DNA of 64,000 nt. It comes from Bacteroidota bacterium. Lineage in GTDB: Bacteria > Bacteroidota > Bacteroidia > Bacteroidales > ML635J-15. Location: contig JAKQEK010000318.1 in assembly GCA_029558535.1 (NCBI GenBank), positions 1 through 64,000 of the forward strand, in the 5' to 3' direction. The notes beneath the pieces are model-generated. The model had not been told where the DNA came from. It made no database searches and was given only the letters and a program-made list of their open reading frames with translations. The translations under genes were made by a program, and so were the position numbers. Below are positions 36,941 to 46,720 of the stretch, piece by piece. Position 1 is the first letter of the stretch. The number at the start of each line of letters is the position of its first letter.

Positions 36941-37621
36941 ATGCTATTTCTACAGGTAGATACTTTACAAAATGCTGCTCCGACTACAGTTGGAGAAACA
37001 ACATTATCGTTTTTTGATATGGCACTGAAAGGTGGCTGGATAATGATTGTACTTGCGGCATTGTCAGTTATTGCGGTTTATATATTTATTGACAGATTTA
37101 TTGCTATAAAAAAAGCATCCAGGGAACAGAAGTCTTTTATGGATAATATCAAGAATTTTATTTTTGAAGGTAAGGTTGACCAAGCACTGGATAATTGCAG
37201 AATGAATGATGGCCCTCTTGCTCGTATGATAGAAAAGGGTGTTATGAGAATTGGGCGTCCGTTAGGTGATGTCAATGCGGCTGTTGAAAATGTTGGCAAA
37301 CAGGAAGTAACCAAACTTGAAAAGGGTTTGCCGGTTTTGGCTTCGATTGCAGGAGGTGCACCTATGATAGGATTTCTAGGTACTGTAATGGGTATGGTAA
37401 AAGCCTTTTTCGATATGGCAAATGCTGGAAGTAATCTTGATGTTGGTATGCTATCGGGAGGTATTTATCTAGCTTTGGTAACTACAGTAGGCGGTCTTAT
37501 TGTTGGGATTATTGCTTATTTCGGATATAATATTCTTGTTGCCAGAGTAAATAATCTTGTTGCACAGCTCGAAGCTAAAACAACAGAATTTATGGATATT
37601 CTTAACGAACCTGCAAAATAA
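36941..37621 (+). CDS. ExbB/TolQ-family proton channel
   Basis: This 226-residue MotA/TolQ/ExbB protein is a component of the inner-membrane proton-driven motor that energises TonB or Tol. It has three membrane helices, the first near residues 30-50 (GGWIMIVLAALSVIAVYIF), the others around 125-150 and 170-195, with GLPVLASIAGGAPMIGFLGTVMGM as the signature segment. It is followed at 6 bp by an ExbD-like gene and then two TonB-like genes, so this is the ExbB of a TonB system rather than TolQ. Confidence 0.92.
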   Translation: MLFLQVDTLQNAAPTTVGETTLSFFDMALKGGWIMIVLAALSVIAVYIFIDRFIAIKKASREQKSFMDNIKNFIFEGKVDQALDNCRMNDGPLARMIEKGVMRIGRPLGDVNAAVENVGKQEVTKLEKGLPVLASIAGGAPMIGFLGTVMGMVKAFFDMANAGSNLDVGMLSGGIYLALVTTVGGLIVGIIAYFGYNILVARVNNLVAQLEAKTTEFMDILNEPAK

Positions 37622-37627
37622 GGAATT

Positions 37628-38032
37628 ATGGCAATACAAACAAGAAATAAAGTAAGTGCAGAGTTTAGCATGTCTTCAATGACCGACATTGTGTTTCTGT
37701 TACTTATATTCTTTATGGTAACTTCAACTCTTATTGCTCCAAACGCCTTAAAGTTATTATTGCCTTCAAGTAATAGTCAGACTCAGGCTAATCCAATTGC
37801 ATCAGTATCTATAAAAGATAATTTTGACGGAACATTTTCATTTGCTGTTGGTACTATGTTTTGTGCTGAATCTGATCTTGAGACTTTGATAAAAAAAGAA
37901 GTTGCAGGGCAGACAGAACCTTATGTGTCTCTACATGTTGACAAAACGGTTCCAATGGAACAAGTTGTTAAAGTAATGAATATTGCGAAAAATAACGAAT
38001 ATAAACTAATATTGGCTACACAGCCGGAATAA
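37628..38032 (+). CDS. ExbD/TolR-family protein
   Basis: This 134-residue protein has a single N-terminal membrane helix carrying the conserved aspartate (FSMSSMTDIVFLLLIFFMVTSTL) needed for proton conduction. A periplasmic domain with VSLHVDKTVPMEQVVKVMNIAKNN follows. It is the partner of ExbB. Gaps are 6 bp before and 3 bp after, indicating an operon with the TonB-like gene. Confidence 0.93.
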   Translation: MAIQTRNKVSAEFSMSSMTDIVFLLLIFFMVTSTLIAPNALKLLLPSSNSQTQANPIASVSIKDNFDGTFSFAVGTMFCAESDLETLIKKEVAGQTEPYVSLHVDKTVPMEQVVKVMNIAKNNEYKLILATQPE

Positions 38033-38035
38033 GAA

Positions 38036-38752
38036 ATGAATTTAAAAAAGCATAATATAATTGGAATCATTGGAGCATTTTTTTATTCCGCTGCAGTGGT
38101 TATATTATTATTGCTCTTTGGATTCACATTTCCTGATCCTCCTCCTAAAGAGGAGGCTATCTTGATTGACTTTGGAGGTGGCGGAAACATCGATGCGGGT
38201 GCATCCTCATCTGCCACATCAAACGAACAAAATGCCTCGACTCAAAACTCTTCAAACTCAGGTGTAATCACTCAAAGCTTCGAAGATGCCGCCTCCGAGC
38301 AATCAAGCACTTTGCCTAATAACAATACTTCAAATACAAATAATAATTCGTCACAATCAAACCCAAATTCCGATAGAATAAATAATCTGTTTGGAGGTGG
38401 AACTTTTGGCAATGGTACAGGAAATTCAGGAAATGGAAGTGGTGATGGAAATCCCGGAGACGGAACGGGCGGAGACGGCACAGGAACAGGCCCCGGTGGA
38501 TTTGGCTCTCTCGAAGGTCGAAGACAGGTTACAATGGTTAAACCCGAAAATGAAGATAATCTTATTGGTGTTGTTAAATTGAAAATTACAGTTGACGAAA
38601 ATGGTAATGTTACTGATGCTGCCCTTGTGAGTACAAATTGTGCGAAATGCACACAATTAGCTATTACAGCAGTCCGTAAATGGAAATATGAAAAGAAACC
38701 GGGAAGTGGTTTTCAGGTCGGTACAGTTACAGTCGAATTCAAGCTGAATTAA
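38036..38752 (+). CDS. TonB-family energy transducer
   Basis: This 238-residue protein has an N-terminal membrane helix (residues about 9-30), a PDPPPKEEA segment, then a Gly/Asn/Ser-rich spacer in place of the usual Pro-rich spacer. The C-terminal TonB domain (about 165-238) contains KLKITVDENGNVTDAALV and AITAVRKWKYEKKPG. It transmits motion from ExbBD to outer-membrane TonB-dependent transporters. The glycine-rich linker is unusual compared with Pro-Lys linkers but common in Bacteroidota. Confidence 0.9.
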   Translation: MNLKKHNIIGIIGAFFYSAAVVILLLLFGFTFPDPPPKEEAILIDFGGGGNIDAGASSSATSNEQNASTQNSSNSGVITQSFEDAASEQSSTLPNNNTSNTNNNSSQSNPNSDRINNLFGGGTFGNGTGNSGNGSGDGNPGDGTGGDGTGTGPGGFGSLEGRRQVTMVKPENEDNLIGVVKLKITVDENGNVTDAALVSTNCAKCTQLAITAVRKWKYEKKPGSGFQVGTVTVEFKLN

Positions 38753-38837
38753 TCTTTTTTATTTTTTTGTGAAATTATGTATGAGATTGTATCTCATGAC
38801 CGTTTTATTATAAATGTTAATAATTTAAAACGGTATT

Positions 38838-39485
38838 ATGAAAAATTTAAGAAAACATATTCATGGAATAACCGGGGCTGTTTTGTTTTTATTTTGTGGC
38901 TTTGGGATTTTGTTTTTAACCGGATTTACTGTAAAATTACCAATTCCTGTTGAAGAAGTTATACTAATTGATTTTACTAACACAGAATCAAGTACAAGGA
39001 ATTCTGATTTGGCTGAATGCAGAGTTCAAGAAAGCAATGAAAACGGTTCAAGTTTCAATAAAATTTTGGTTCAAAATTTTGAAATTTCAGAAAGTATTGA
39101 AGCAGACTTGATTGAATTGGCACCGAATACTAATAAAATCGATAAGCTATTTACAAATCCATTTGCAAATGGCGATGATAAAAAGGATAACAATAGTTTT
39201 AAGGGAGATTCGAAAAATGGACCTGATGAAATTGTAGGAAAACTTGCTGATAGAAAACGAATTAAATTTGTTGAACCACAGACACAAGAAAATTTGTTTG
39301 GAAGAGTTGTACTTCAAATTACAGTTAATGAGAAAGGTAATGTTGTTGAAATGAAGTTGCTCGATACAAATTGTAACGAATGCGTTCAACCTGCAAAAGA
39401 TGCTGTAAAAAAATGGCAATATGAAGCATCTCCTGACAGCGGACTACAAATTGGAACTGTGATAATTAATTTTAAGCAAAATTAG
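38838..39485 (+). CDS. Second TonB-family protein (paralogue)
   Basis: This 215-residue paralogue of the preceding TonB gene has the same architecture: an N-terminal membrane helix (about 11-32), a VEEVILIDF segment matching EEAILIDF upstream, an acidic/Asn-rich spacer, and a C-terminal TonB domain with VVLQITVNEKGNVVEMKLL and AKDAVKKWQYEASPD. It lies 85 bp downstream of the first TonB on the same strand. The pair could serve different receptors or be redundant. The gene before has a Gly-rich spacer, this one an acidic spacer. Confidence 0.85.
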   Translation: MKNLRKHIHGITGAVLFLFCGFGILFLTGFTVKLPIPVEEVILIDFTNTESSTRNSDLAECRVQESNENGSSFNKILVQNFEISESIEADLIELAPNTNKIDKLFTNPFANGDDKKDNNSFKGDSKNGPDEIVGKLADRKRIKFVEPQTQENLFGRVVLQITVNEKGNVVEMKLLDTNCNECVQPAKDAVKKWQYEASPDSGLQIGTVIINFKQN

Positions 39486-39498
39486 TTTTTTTTTCGAA

Positions 39499-40149
39499 CT
39501 ATTTTTTTATTAGCCCCATCATTGCCTCAACTGTTGCCTGCACGCCAACATAAACCTTATAAATATTATCTGCCAACATGTAGCAAGGATTTGTTATTAT
39601 CAGATTCTTTTCATCTATTGCCACTTCATGGTATTCCTTATCAATATGTTTTGCTCCAACTTTTATAAGTTTATCGGCAGTTGATTTATCGTTTCCAATT
39701 GTTAGGTTTCCTCCAAGTACTTTTGCAATAAGTACAGGAGCAATACAAAGTGCTGCGATAGGTTTGTGTGATTCATGAAAATCAACAATAACCCGTGCTA
39801 TGTCTTCATCTACTTCATAGTTTTCTCCTTTATAACCAAATGAAGACAGGTTTTTTGCTGCACCATGTCCTCCGGGAAAAATCACTCCGGAAAAATCGTT
39901 GGCATGTAGTTCCGATATAGGTTTAATATTACCTCTGGCAATTCTAGCTGATTCTATTAGAACATTCCGTTTTTCTTCGCTAACTTCTTTGGTTAGGTGA
40001 TTTATTACATGATATTGGTCTTTATCAGGAGCAAAACACTGATATTCAAGTTCATTTTTGGATAAAGCCAATAGCGTTAAAGTGGCTTCGTGTATCTCGC
40101 TTCCGTCAAATACTCCACAACCGGAAAGTACAACCGCAATTTTTTTCAT
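39499..40149 (-). CDS. elbB: ElbB-family class I glutamine amidotransferase-like protein
   Basis: This 216-residue protein starts at ATG 40149; the frame stays open upstream to 40362, but MKKIAVVLSGCGVFDGSEIHEA is the family start, and the upstream part is an antisense shadow of the GH13 gene. ElbB (isoprenoid biosynthesis glyoxalase, DJ-1/PfpI superfamily) has glyoxalase activity in E. coli. Visible motifs are VIFPGGHGAAKNLSSFG and the nucleophile-elbow IAALCIAPVL with the conserved cysteine. It is convergent with the second TonB gene. Confidence 0.93.
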   Translation of the reverse strand: MKKIAVVLSGCGVFDGSEIHEATLTLLALSKNELEYQCFAPDKDQYHVINHLTKEVSEEKRNVLIESARIARGNIKPISELHANDFSGVIFPGGHGAAKNLSSFGYKGENYEVDEDIARVIVDFHESHKPIAALCIAPVLIAKVLGGNLTIGNDKSTADKLIKVGAKHIDKEYHEVAIDEKNLIITNPCYMLADNIYKVYVGVQATVEAMMGLIKK

Positions 40150-40163
40150 AAAAAGTTTTTTTA

Positions 40164-40171
40164 CAAATATA
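40164..40171 (-). promoter_or_regulatory. Candidate -7 element for elbB
   Basis: The minus strand reads TATATTTG, an exact TAnnTTTG match, 14 bp upstream of the elbB ATG at 40149. It supports the shorter start. Confidence 0.45.
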
Positions 40172-40198
40172 ATTTTTGTATCTTTATAAACTAAATTA

Positions 40199-41911
40199 AT
40201 GAGAGATATTTTTTTCTCAAAAAACCTTTTTATGACCATTGTCAGAAATGATTTTTTAAAGCTTTGGAAAATTCTGTATCCCGACCAGAGTGTAAAACTA
40301 TTGGATATATTCTTAAGTGAACTTAAAGAATTGAAAGAAGAAGTTTTAAAAATTGAAAACACAAATTCTTTATGGTATAAAGATGCAGTAGTTTATTCTT
40401 TGTATGTTGATTTATTTAATAAAGATTTTGACGGACTTAAAGATAAAGTACAATATTTGAAAGATCTCGGGATAAATTGTTTGTGGCTTTTGCCAATTTT
40501 GGAATCTCCAATGAAAGATGCAGGGTTTGATATTTCAGATTATAGACAAATTCGATCTGATATTTTGGGCAAAGAAGGGGATTCCTCATTTGATGATTTT
40601 CTTAAAACTGTCCGTAAAGCAGGAATAAAAGTGATATTTGATATTGCGATAAACCACACATCGAATCAGCATATTTGGTTTAAGAAATCTGCATTACCTG
40701 AGAAGAATAAATATACAGATTATTACATTTGGAGTGATAACGATAGGGGTTATAATGAATGTCGCTTGTTGTTTAAAGGTATGTGCGACAGCAACTGGGA
40801 GAAATATGATGATAATCGTTTTTATTTTCACAGATTTTTTGAATTTCAGCCTGACCTTAACTATAAAAATCCCAATGTTTTGTTGGATATGTGCAGGAAT
40901 TTGATGTTTTGGATTGAAAAAGGGGTTGATGGTTTTAGAGCTGATGCAATTCCATATTTATGGAAAGAGGAGGGCACATCTTGCGAAAATCTTGAAAAAA
41001 CTCATGTAATTATTAAATTTTTCAGAACCCTTATTGAATACTTAAATCCTTCTGTTATTTTATTAGCCGAAGCCTGTCAGCCCCCCTATGAAGTTGTTAA
41101 GTATATGGGCGAAGGTGACGAGTGCCATGCCGGATATCATTTCCCGCTAATGCCTCAGATTTTTAAATCAATTGCTTTACAATCATCAGCTCCAATAAAA
41201 CAAGTGTTGAGTAAAGAAATTACTCCTGAAATACCTGAAATGTGTCAATGGTTTACTTTTCTTAGATGTCACGACGAATTAAGTCTCGAAGATGTATATG
41301 TTAATGAGGAGGATAGGAAATATATTTATAAAAATTATTGCCATAATCCTGAATGGGATTTTCGACTTGGAGAAGGAATTAGTGCAAGATTAAGCGAACT
41401 TTTTAAGTTTGAGGAAGATAAGATACTATTAGCGTTTTCGATGATATTTACTTTGCCAGGAACTCCCGTTATTTATTACGGAGATGAATTCGGAAAACCT
41501 AATGATGAGGATTATTATAACGCTCAGATTCTTTTGACTGGTCATAACGATACTAGAAATAGAGTACGGGGAAAAGTTAATTGGAATGAGTTGGAGCAGA
41601 AATTGAATAATAAGAAGAGCTTAGAATATAGAATTTTTCATTCATTGAAAAACATGATTGCTAGCAGAAAGAAAAACCCGGCATTCAGTATGGGATCAAT
41701 GGTTTTTGTAGATGCTCCAGATAATATTTTGGCTTTCAAAAGGGAATATAATGGCAATAAATTATTTGTCGTTTATAATTTGGGAGATTCTGCTGTATCA
41801 ATAGAAAAATTGTTACCAGAGAAACACGATATTATTTATGGAAATTTTCAAAATAATGAAAATTCAAAATTAATTGGGTCACATAAAACAATTTGGTTTA
41901 AATTTGTATAA
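40199..41911 (+). CDS. GH13 alpha-glucan enzyme, trehalose-synthase (TreS)-like
   Basis: This 570-residue GH13-family enzyme has a TIM-barrel start near LWYKDAVVYSLYVDLF and conserved regions AGIKVIFDIAINHTS (141-155), GVDGFRADAIPYLW (nucleophile Asp249), LLAEACQPPYEVVKY (acid/base Glu291) and FLRCHDELS (Asp359). The GDECHAGYHFPLMPQI stretch after the acid/base is typical of trehalose synthase (maltose-trehalose isomerisation). It lacks a maltokinase fusion and no neighbour is a trehalose gene, so substrate is uncertain. The N-terminal 50 residues look helical and are atypical, and an internal Met12 could be the start. Confidence 0.85.
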   Translation: MRDIFFSKNLFMTIVRNDFLKLWKILYPDQSVKLLDIFLSELKELKEEVLKIENTNSLWYKDAVVYSLYVDLFNKDFDGLKDKVQYLKDLGINCLWLLPILESPMKDAGFDISDYRQIRSDILGKEGDSSFDDFLKTVRKAGIKVIFDIAINHTSNQHIWFKKSALPEKNKYTDYYIWSDNDRGYNECRLLFKGMCDSNWEKYDDNRFYFHRFFEFQPDLNYKNPNVLLDMCRNLMFWIEKGVDGFRADAIPYLWKEEGTSCENLEKTHVIIKFFRTLIEYLNPSVILLAEACQPPYEVVKYMGEGDECHAGYHFPLMPQIFKSIALQSSAPIKQVLSKEITPEIPEMCQWFTFLRCHDELSLEDVYVNEEDRKYIYKNYCHNPEWDFRLGEGISARLSELFKFEEDKILLAFSMIFTLPGTPVIYYGDEFGKPNDEDYYNAQILLTGHNDTRNRVRGKVNWNELEQKLNNKKSLEYRIFHSLKNMIASRKKNPAFSMGSMVFVDAPDNILAFKREYNGNKLFVVYNLGDSAVSIEKLLPEKHDIIYGNFQNNENSKLIGSHKTIWFKFV

Positions 41912-41973
41912 AAATATTAGTATCGAGGGACAACTATATTATTATAATTGCGTCAATAGAAAAACTTAAATTT

Positions 41974-44900
41974 ATGATAAAGCGATTAATTATACTGTCA
42001 GGAATATGTTTGTTAGCTGTTCAGGTCTTTGCACAAACCATGCTGAGCAGCGATTATAACAATCCGACTCCGGTAATTCAGGGAAGCGAATGTGAATATC
42101 TTTCATTTTATTTTGATCATACCTCAGGAATTGATCTTGATACACCACGCTGTCATCGTATGTACCCCGGAGCATCTTCCTATTTCAGTTTTACTGTTCA
42201 GGAAAATGGTGAAGCAACTATTAAACTGTCATTTGATGAAATTACGTTTTTCGGAATAGCATTTTACCAATATCAATATGGAGAATATCAGGAAATAAAA
42301 TGTGATGTATTTAGGTCTGAAGAAGATGTGGTTTATCTTTATTCATTCGAAGATCTTGCCGGGATAGATATTCTTGCTCGTTTCTGGGTTTTAGGAGAAC
42401 CTGTTTCCGGATCTGTGAATCTTTGTGTGTCAAAAGAACCTGTACCCGGTTTTCAAAAAGTTTTAAGCGTAAATGTTGGTACCTATACTCCTCAGCAACT
42501 TGTTGAAGATTATTTAATTACAGGCTGTCTTACTGCTTCAAATATCCAATTTACGGGAGCAGCTAGTGCGATAGGATACTTTTCGAATGGAATACCAGGT
42601 TTAAATTTTACTGATGGTGTAATAATTTCAACAGGAAATGCCGTTGATGCTGCAGGTCCAAATACATCAACCAGTACTTCAGGTTACCTTGGTACTTCAG
42701 GTAATAGTACTCTCACTACTATAGCAGGAAATACTACATATGATGCTTCAGTTTTGGAATTTGATTTTGTTCCTGCTTCAAATTTGCTTGAATTTCAGTA
42801 TGTTTTTGGAAGTGACGAATACCCTGAATTTGCCCCACCAAATAGCTCGAGTTTTAATGATGTTTTTGCATTTTTGATCTCGGGTGGTCCTGAAAACTAT
42901 AATAATGTTAATGTAGCATTAGTTCCCGGGACAAGTACTCCTGTAAGTATAAATAATGTAAATGCAATTACAAATTCATCATATTATGTAAGTAATGGAA
43001 GCAGCCCTAATATTGAATATGACGGAATAACAACAACTCTTACTGCCACAAAAGCAGTTACGCAGTGCGAAACATATCATATAAAACTTATGATAGCGGA
43101 TGTCGGAGATAGTTCGTATGATTCTGCTGTGTTTCTTAAGGCAAATTCTTTTACTTCCGGTGAAAGTTACACTGTTCAATCATTTAATTCATGGTCAGCA
43201 TCCTTAAGTGTAATGAGAGGTTGTTCTAATTACATACTTTTTAGCCGTACTGATGCTACCCCGTTAAGCGAACCTGTTCCAATCGAAATGACAGTTAGTG
43301 GAACTGCTACACCAGGAGTTGATTATGTCCCCCAGATACCCGATAATCTCGTAATACCTGCAGGGCAACAAACTTTAGCAGTTTATTTTGATGCTATTGA
43401 CACTGGAGTGCTTCAAGGGGATGAAACTATAATTTTAAATTTTGAAAATGGTTGTCCTTGTGGTGGTGGAGAAACTCAACACACAATTACTATAATAGAT
43501 GCTTTTGATATCACTGCTTCAGTTAGCAATAATGGACCAATTTGTGTTGGAGATCAAGCTACAATTACTCTTACTGTAAACACACCAAGTCCTGATGATG
43601 TTACTGTTGAATGGAGTACTAGTGCGGTTGATTTGTATCAGATTACGGTCAGTCCTACAGTTACGACTACTTATTCTGTTGATGTAATATATCCATGCGA
43701 TACGATTACTCTTACCAGTGTAGTTACTGTTATTAACCCCCCGGATGTAGATTTGGGACCAGATCTGGATGTAGAAGCCTTGACAACTAATTTAAATGCT
43801 GGAATGGCTCCTGGTAATACCGGTGTTTGGACTGTTGTAAGTGGCCCGGGTAATGCTACGGTAAATCCAAATACTACTTCTACAACAACTGCCACAGTTG
43901 ATCAATTTGGAGTTTATACTTTTAGTTGGACAGAAACAAGTTTAGCCCCAAATTGTGTTGCTTCTGATGAAATTAATGTAAATTTTTATCATGTACCGGT
44001 TGTTACTTTCGAAGCCACTCCAACTTTATGCTTTGGAGATAATACAACAATAACATTTACTGGCGACGTAGTCTCGGGAATGGCAATATTTGATTGGGAT
44101 TTTGGTGGTGCAACAATAATCAGTGGAAGTGGACAAGGTCCTTACGTTGTTAATTTTCCAAATTCAGGAAATAACACTGTTAGTTTGACAGTAACGGAAT
44201 ATGTTTCTGTTGTGTCAAATAGCATAAATGTGTTCATTCCACAATTATTGAATGGAATATTAACTATTCAGGATGATCCTTGTTTTGAGACTTGTGATGG
44301 ACGAGCCAGTATTGCTATGACCGGAGGAGTACCTCCATATAATTATTCATGGGCTTCTTCTTCTAATGAATTAGACAATCTTTGTGTGGGAGACTATGGA
44401 ATTACTGTAACTGATGCAAATGGTTGTCAATATGCCAATACCTATACAATAAATCAACCCGCAGCTTTGGACTATGATACCAGTTACTACCATGTTTCAT
44501 GCTACAACACTCAAACTGCAGGTGCTAGTATTTGGGCTTCAGGTGGTACATCTCCATATACATATATTTGGAGTGATGGTTATAATGGAGGAATTCATAA
44601 TAATATTTCTTCAGGTACATACTTTGTTACAGTTAGTGATAGTCATGGCTGTAGTTTGTTTGAGCAATTCGTTATAACTCAGCCGAATTTACTTCAGGTA
44701 GTTACATCAGGGAATTTTGCAATATGTGAAAATCAATCAATAAATATTGTAGCTCAGGAAATGGGTGGAACTGCTCCATATACATTCTTCTGGGATAATG
44801 GAGATGGAAATGGCTTTAGTGTGGGACCACAAAGTTTTGGTATTGTGCCCCATGAAGATGTAAATTATACAGTATATGTTGTTGATGCTCATGCTTGTGT

Positions 44901-46686
44901 TAGTAATTATGCTTTTAGTGAAGTAATTGTTAGTCCTGAATATCATCTCACTTTGACTACTCAAAATAATCGTTGTTATCAAACATGTGATGGTTCGGCA
45001 TTGATTGGAATCGAAGGTGGATTACAACCGTATAACTATAGCTGGGCTAGTCCCGGTCCTTACTTAAACAATTTATGTGCAGGATTATATACTCTAACTA
45101 TAACTGATAGAATTGGTTGTGTAGCAGATACAATGTTTGTAATTACCCAACCTACTGCATTAAGTATGAATGTTCAATCAACAAACGCATCTTGTTCATA
45201 TTCAGCAGACGGTACAATTACTGCAATTGTTATTGGAGGTACACCACCATATAATTATATTTGGTCAGACAATACTCAAACCAATGAAGTTACTGTCGGT
45301 CCGGGTTCATATTATCTTACAGTCAGCGACGATAATAATTGCAGAGTATATGGGTCTGCTACGATAACTGCACCTCAAGCGTTAAACGTACTTACTTTAT
45401 ATAATCCGACAATTTGTATTGGAGGAACAGCTACTGTTGTGGGACAGGCTTCCGGTGGTACACAGCCCTATCATTTCCATTGGCAGGGTACTGATAATGT
45501 GGAAAGTTGGGAGCATCAATTTACTACAAGTCCAACATCCACCACAATTTATAATCTCACTGTTACAGACAATCATGGTTGTACTTCATCAGGACATAAG
45601 GTTACAGTTAATGTAAATCCTCCTTTAGAAATAGAAAGTATAATTAATAGTATTAATAATGTCTGTTTAGGTTACGGAACTCGCATTGAATTGGACATAA
45701 ATGGAGGTAATGGTGGTCCTTATACAATTACTGATCAAGATGGCAATATTATTGCATCCCCATTTACTTATTATCCTCAGGAATCCGGATATCTAGTTTT
45801 AACTGTTGAAGATATGTGCGAAACGCCGGCTGTAACCGATTCTATAATGATTTATGTTCATGATGCACCGTATGTTAATTATAGTGTTAGTGCAATAAAT
45901 GGATGTCCAGGACAGTATATTGAGTTTGCAGCTTTAGATTCGTCAGACAATTATAATTATGTTTGGAATTTCGGAGATAATGTTTTTGCATTTACAAAAA
46001 ATCCAACGCATCAATACAGCGAGGGCGGTTTGTATTCTGTAAGTCTTGTTGTCAGAGATCAATTCGGTTGTAAAGATAGTCTGACTCAAGTTGATTTGAT
46101 TGAAATTTATCCTCAGCCTTATGCGAATTTTTCACCTGAACCTCAAATTGCGGGAATTTTAAATCCACTGATAAATTTTGAAAATTATTCAGAAGATGCT
46201 TTGTTCTTTTTCTGGTATTATGGCGATGGCGATTCTACAATCAACTTTAGAAGTCCGCAGCATTATTATAAAAATTTGGGTGAATATGAGGTAATGCTTG
46301 TCAGTCAAAATGAATATGGTTGTACTGATACAGCTATAAGAAGTATTATGATACGAGAAGATTATACATTATATGCACCAACAGCTTTTACTCCTAATGG
46401 CGATGGTGTTAATGACTGCTTCAGAATTTGTGGTAATGGTATAGATAAAAATACATTTGTTCTTAATATTTATGATAGGTGGGGAGAATTAGTATATACG
46501 ACTGAAAAATTTGATCCGGATGAAAGTTGTGATAGTTGCGAAGAAGGAGCATGGGATGGAACTAGAGGCTCCAGAACAAAAGGAGATATATATTTGCCAA
46601 ACGGGATATATTACTGGTACGCAAGGTTTACAGATTATGACTCAATAGGGCACGAATACAACGGTAATGTACAGTTGCTCCGTTAG
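41974..46686 (+). CDS. Choice-of-anchor L / SprB-repeat adhesin with T9SS type B sorting domain
   Basis: This 1570-residue protein has a signal peptide (MIKRLIILSGICLLAVQVFAQ), then a choice-of-anchor L domain (about 168-395; QLVEDYLITGC...FQYVFGSDEYPEF...FAFLISGG). A Calx-beta-like region (VPIEMTVSGTATPGVDY) and several Ig-like domains follow. SprB-type repeats (SIAMTGGVPPYNYSWASSS...LCVGDYGITVTDANGC and similar) span about 765-1160. Then come PKD domains (NYVWNFGDNVFAFTKNPTHQYSEGG and FFWYYGDGD) and a type B C-terminal domain (APTAFTPNGDGVNDCF...YDRWGELVY). The architecture is that of SprB-like gliding or adhesion proteins. It is followed by a strong terminator. Confidence 0.92.
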   Translation: MIKRLIILSGICLLAVQVFAQTMLSSDYNNPTPVIQGSECEYLSFYFDHTSGIDLDTPRCHRMYPGASSYFSFTVQENGEATIKLSFDEITFFGIAFYQYQYGEYQEIKCDVFRSEEDVVYLYSFEDLAGIDILARFWVLGEPVSGSVNLCVSKEPVPGFQKVLSVNVGTYTPQQLVEDYLITGCLTASNIQFTGAASAIGYFSNGIPGLNFTDGVIISTGNAVDAAGPNTSTSTSGYLGTSGNSTLTTIAGNTTYDASVLEFDFVPASNLLEFQYVFGSDEYPEFAPPNSSSFNDVFAFLISGGPENYNNVNVALVPGTSTPVSINNVNAITNSSYYVSNGSSPNIEYDGITTTLTATKAVTQCETYHIKLMIADVGDSSYDSAVFLKANSFTSGESYTVQSFNSWSASLSVMRGCSNYILFSRTDATPLSEPVPIEMTVSGTATPGVDYVPQIPDNLVIPAGQQTLAVYFDAIDTGVLQGDETIILNFENGCPCGGGETQHTITIIDAFDITASVSNNGPICVGDQATITLTVNTPSPDDVTVEWSTSAVDLYQITVSPTVTTTYSVDVIYPCDTITLTSVVTVINPPDVDLGPDLDVEALTTNLNAGMAPGNTGVWTVVSGPGNATVNPNTTSTTTATVDQFGVYTFSWTETSLAPNCVASDEINVNFYHVPVVTFEATPTLCFGDNTTITFTGDVVSGMAIFDWDFGGATIISGSGQGPYVVNFPNSGNNTVSLTVTEYVSVVSNSINVFIPQLLNGILTIQDDPCFETCDGRASIAMTGGVPPYNYSWASSSNELDNLCVGDYGITVTDANGCQYANTYTINQPAALDYDTSYYHVSCYNTQTAGASIWASGGTSPYTYIWSDGYNGGIHNNISSGTYFVTVSDSHGCSLFEQFVITQPNLLQVVTSGNFAICENQSINIVAQEMGGTAPYTFFWDNGDGNGFSVGPQSFGIVPHEDVNYTVYVVDAHACVSNYAFSEVIVSPEYHLTLTTQNNRCYQTCDGSALIGIEGGLQPYNYSWASPGPYLNNLCAGLYTLTITDRIGCVADTMFVITQPTALSMNVQSTNASCSYSADGTITAIVIGGTPPYNYIWSDNTQTNEVTVGPGSYYLTVSDDNNCRVYGSATITAPQALNVLTLYNPTICIGGTATVVGQASGGTQPYHFHWQGTDNVESWEHQFTTSPTSTTIYNLTVTDNHGCTSSGHKVTVNVNPPLEIESIINSINNVCLGYGTRIELDINGGNGGPYTITDQDGNIIASPFTYYPQESGYLVLTVEDMCETPAVTDSIMIYVHDAPYVNYSVSAINGCPGQYIEFAALDSSDNYNYVWNFGDNVFAFTKNPTHQYSEGGLYSVSLVVRDQFGCKDSLTQVDLIEIYPQPYANFSPEPQIAGILNPLINFENYSEDALFFFWYYGDGDSTINFRSPQHYYKNLGEYEVMLVSQNEYGCTDTAIRSIMIREDYTLYAPTAFTPNGDGVNDCFRICGNGIDKNTFVLNIYDRWGELVYTTEKFDPDESCDSCEEGAWDGTRGSRTKGDIYLPNGIYYWYARFTDYDSIGHEYNGNVQLLR

Positions 46687-46693
46687 CAAATTA

Positions 46694-46720
46694 AGCCATC
46701 TTTCAGGATGGCTTTTTTTT
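46694..46720 (+). terminator. Rho-independent terminator
   Basis: AGCCATC (46694-46700) pairs with GATGGCT (46707-46713) around a 6-nt loop, followed by eight T's. It ends the SprB-like adhesin gene and abuts the convergent xerD stop. Confidence 0.9.

Noticed and set aside
38272-38652. Pro-rich minus-strand open frame opposite tonB
   Set aside because: It is an antisense shadow of the Gly-rich spacer of the TonB gene.
40150-40362. 71-residue N-terminal extension of elbB
   Set aside because: It overlaps the divergent GH13 start, has no family similarity, and a TATATTTG element lies just before the shorter start.
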